Part shown: piece by piece, positions 13,453 through 14,406 of the stretch
How positions within the stretch are numbered: the first letter of the stretch is position 1
Layout: each line of letters starts with the position of its first letter
NCBI GenBank assembly: GCA_002501855.1
Contig: DAOM01000153.1
Coordinates: forward strand, 1 to 14,406
Length of the DNA stretch: 14,406 bases
DNA from: Candidatus Nitrosopolaris nunavutensis
GTDB taxonomy: Archaea; Thermoproteota; Nitrososphaeria; Nitrososphaerales; Nitrososphaeraceae
Direction: 5' to 3'
Position numbers and translations under genes: made by a program
The notes under the pieces: generated by a model
Seen by the model: the letters and a program-made list of their open reading frames with translations, nothing else
Told to the model about the DNA's origin: nothing
Databases searched by the model: none

Positions 13453-14406
13453 ATGAGAGGAATTTACAATTTAGTTTGCAACATGAATTTTATCAATAAA
13501 GAATGGTTTTTAACATTACTGGTATTTTTTATTGGTTGTGTGGTCCGTCTCGTACCAGAGTTATTTGCATATCCTTCTCCAATTGGTTATGATGTGATCA
13601 ACTACTATATTCCCGTGACAACCAATTTTACTATCCACTGGACTCAAATTTCATCAGAGTTCCCTTTTTACGTTTCTTTTCTTCATGTGATACAGATTGC
13701 AACTGGCCTTACGCCCTATTCTACTGTCGTAATTTTTGCTACTGTGATCTTTGGAGTTTTTACTGTTTCAGTATTTTTGATCGCTCGGAAATTGCTGAAA
13801 GTTGATATTAGATATGCTTTTTTTGTCACAGTCTTTGTAATTTTTCAAATGGCGGTACTTCGAACAACATGGGATCTTCATCGAGATGTTTTGGCGCTTA
13901 CTATGATGTTCTTTGTGTTTGTATTAATCTACAGAGAATCCGAAAGAAAGAGGACTAAAAAATTAAATTGGAAATTTATTCTTCTCGCTCTGATCCTCTG
14001 TGTATTGGTTGTCTCGACTGCTAGAATAGTTGGGTCGTTATTCGTCGTCTCTCTTATAATTTATTCGTCTCTCGTTAAGACTAGAGCTGTGATTTTGTGT
14101 ACCATCGTTGCGTTTAGCTTCTTTACAATTGAATTGTTCATGAATCAGAATATTATAAGTAATATAATTCATGAAAACATACAGAAAACAGGGAATGGTT
14201 CATCAGTTCATTCTACGTTTTATAATCCAAAAAATTTATTGTACTTATTTGTAGTTGTAGATGGCCTACTTGTTCCAACAGGTATAATTGGATTTAAACA
14301 ATTGAAGAATGGCACTTTGCTTAAAATTCCTGTACTGATAACTGCTGCTGCTTCATTTTCATGGATTGTTTTTCCTTTTGATGAGTTGTTAGTTGCAGAT
14401 CGATGG
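13453..14406 (+). CDS. Multi-pass membrane protein, GT-C glycosyltransferase-like (partial, 3' end outside window)
   Basis: The frame is open from ATG at 13453 to the window edge (318 codons) with no stop, so the C-terminus is missing. An alternative ATG lies at 13483. Hydrophobic helices follow one another: about 18-36, 72-108, 121-137, 144-158, 173-192, 193-207, 211-228, 260-280 and 290-308. The first extracellular loop (about 37-66) contains PELFAYPSPIGYD, with acidic residue D47 where GT-C enzymes (PMT, AglB and relatives) place a catalytic Asp or Glu. The last visible residues are VADRW. By this layout it may transfer sugars from a polyprenyl-linked donor on the outer face of the membrane, in surface glycan or S-layer glycosylation. 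The superfamily is an inference from topology, not a matched motif. Confidence 0.65.
   Translation, partial: MRGIYNLVCNMNFINKEWFLTLLVFFIGCVVRLVPELFAYPSPIGYDVINYYIPVTTNFTIHWTQISSEFPFYVSFLHVIQIATGLTPYSTVVIFATVIFGVFTVSVFLIARKLLKVDIRYAFFVTVFVIFQMAVLRTTWDLHRDVLALTMMFFVFVLIYRESERKRTKKLNWKFILLALILCVLVVSTARIVGSLFVVSLIIYSSLVKTRAVILCTIVAFSFFTIELFMNQNIISNIIHENIQKTGNGSSVHSTFYNPKNLLYLFVVVDGLLVPTGIIGFKQLKNGTLLKIPVLITAAASFSWIVFPFDELLVADRW

Noticed and set aside
1..14406. CRISPR array, insertion sequence, integrase or attachment site
   Set aside because: No regularly spaced repeats, transposase motifs, terminal inverted repeats or tRNA-derived duplications were found.

Overview
The window most resembles a chromosomal segment of an ammonia-oxidising archaeon (Nitrososphaeria/Thaumarchaeota, possibly a soil lineage such as Nitrososphaera or Nitrosocosmicus). 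This is inferred from protein content, not from a marker gene. The grounds are archaeosine-type tRNA-guanine transglycosylase, a two-domain archaeal Sm-like protein (SmAP3 type), an AK6/Fap7-type kinase and a 7Fe-type archaeal ferredoxin. Low GC, TATA boxes about 25-35 nt before start codons, T-rich gene ends instead of Shine-Dalgarno-led operons, and several GTG/TTG starts also fit. I see no tRNA, rRNA, CRISPR array, insertion sequence or integrase.

Layout, left to right. A cation diffusion facilitator (CDF) with a His-rich N-terminus and three tandem C-terminal domains (84-1658) ends at a hairpin plus T8 tract. A 0.5 kb gene-poor stretch follows. Next is a minus-strand group of two paralogous SAM-dependent methyltransferases (4755-3907 and 3005-2172) flanking a 162-codon membrane-protein frame that has no usable start codon (3682-3194). 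Divergent from them are a small basic protein (4872-5096) and a CxxD-type dicluster ferredoxin (5245-5538). The ferredoxin converges on a histone-deacetylase/AcuC-family zinc deacylase (6601-5630). A plus-strand RNA-related block follows: AK6/Fap7 kinase (6996-7574), SmAP3 (7702-8115) and TgtA (8119-9696, TTG start 3 nt after the SmAP3 stop).

The right third is sparse and looks eroded. It holds a 91-codon minus-strand remnant with a stop at codon 3 (10264-9980), a second CDF transporter with an atypical metal site (10718-11680) and a possible frameshifted remnant (11966-11734). After these come a minimal zincin metallopeptidase with a 23-bp palindrome over its promoter (12052-12402), a small membrane protein with a zinc ribbon (12732-13049) and the start of a GT-C-like membrane protein that runs off the right edge (13453-14406).

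Coherent functional groupings are RNA maturation (AK6, SmAP3, TgtA) and metal handling (two CDFs). The methyltransferase/membrane/methyltransferase trio is the least explained block. The strongest observations beyond routine annotation are that trio with its start-less middle gene, the palindrome over the zincin promoter, the two damaged reading frames, and the altered ligand or binding residues in CDF2, the ferredoxin and SmAP3.
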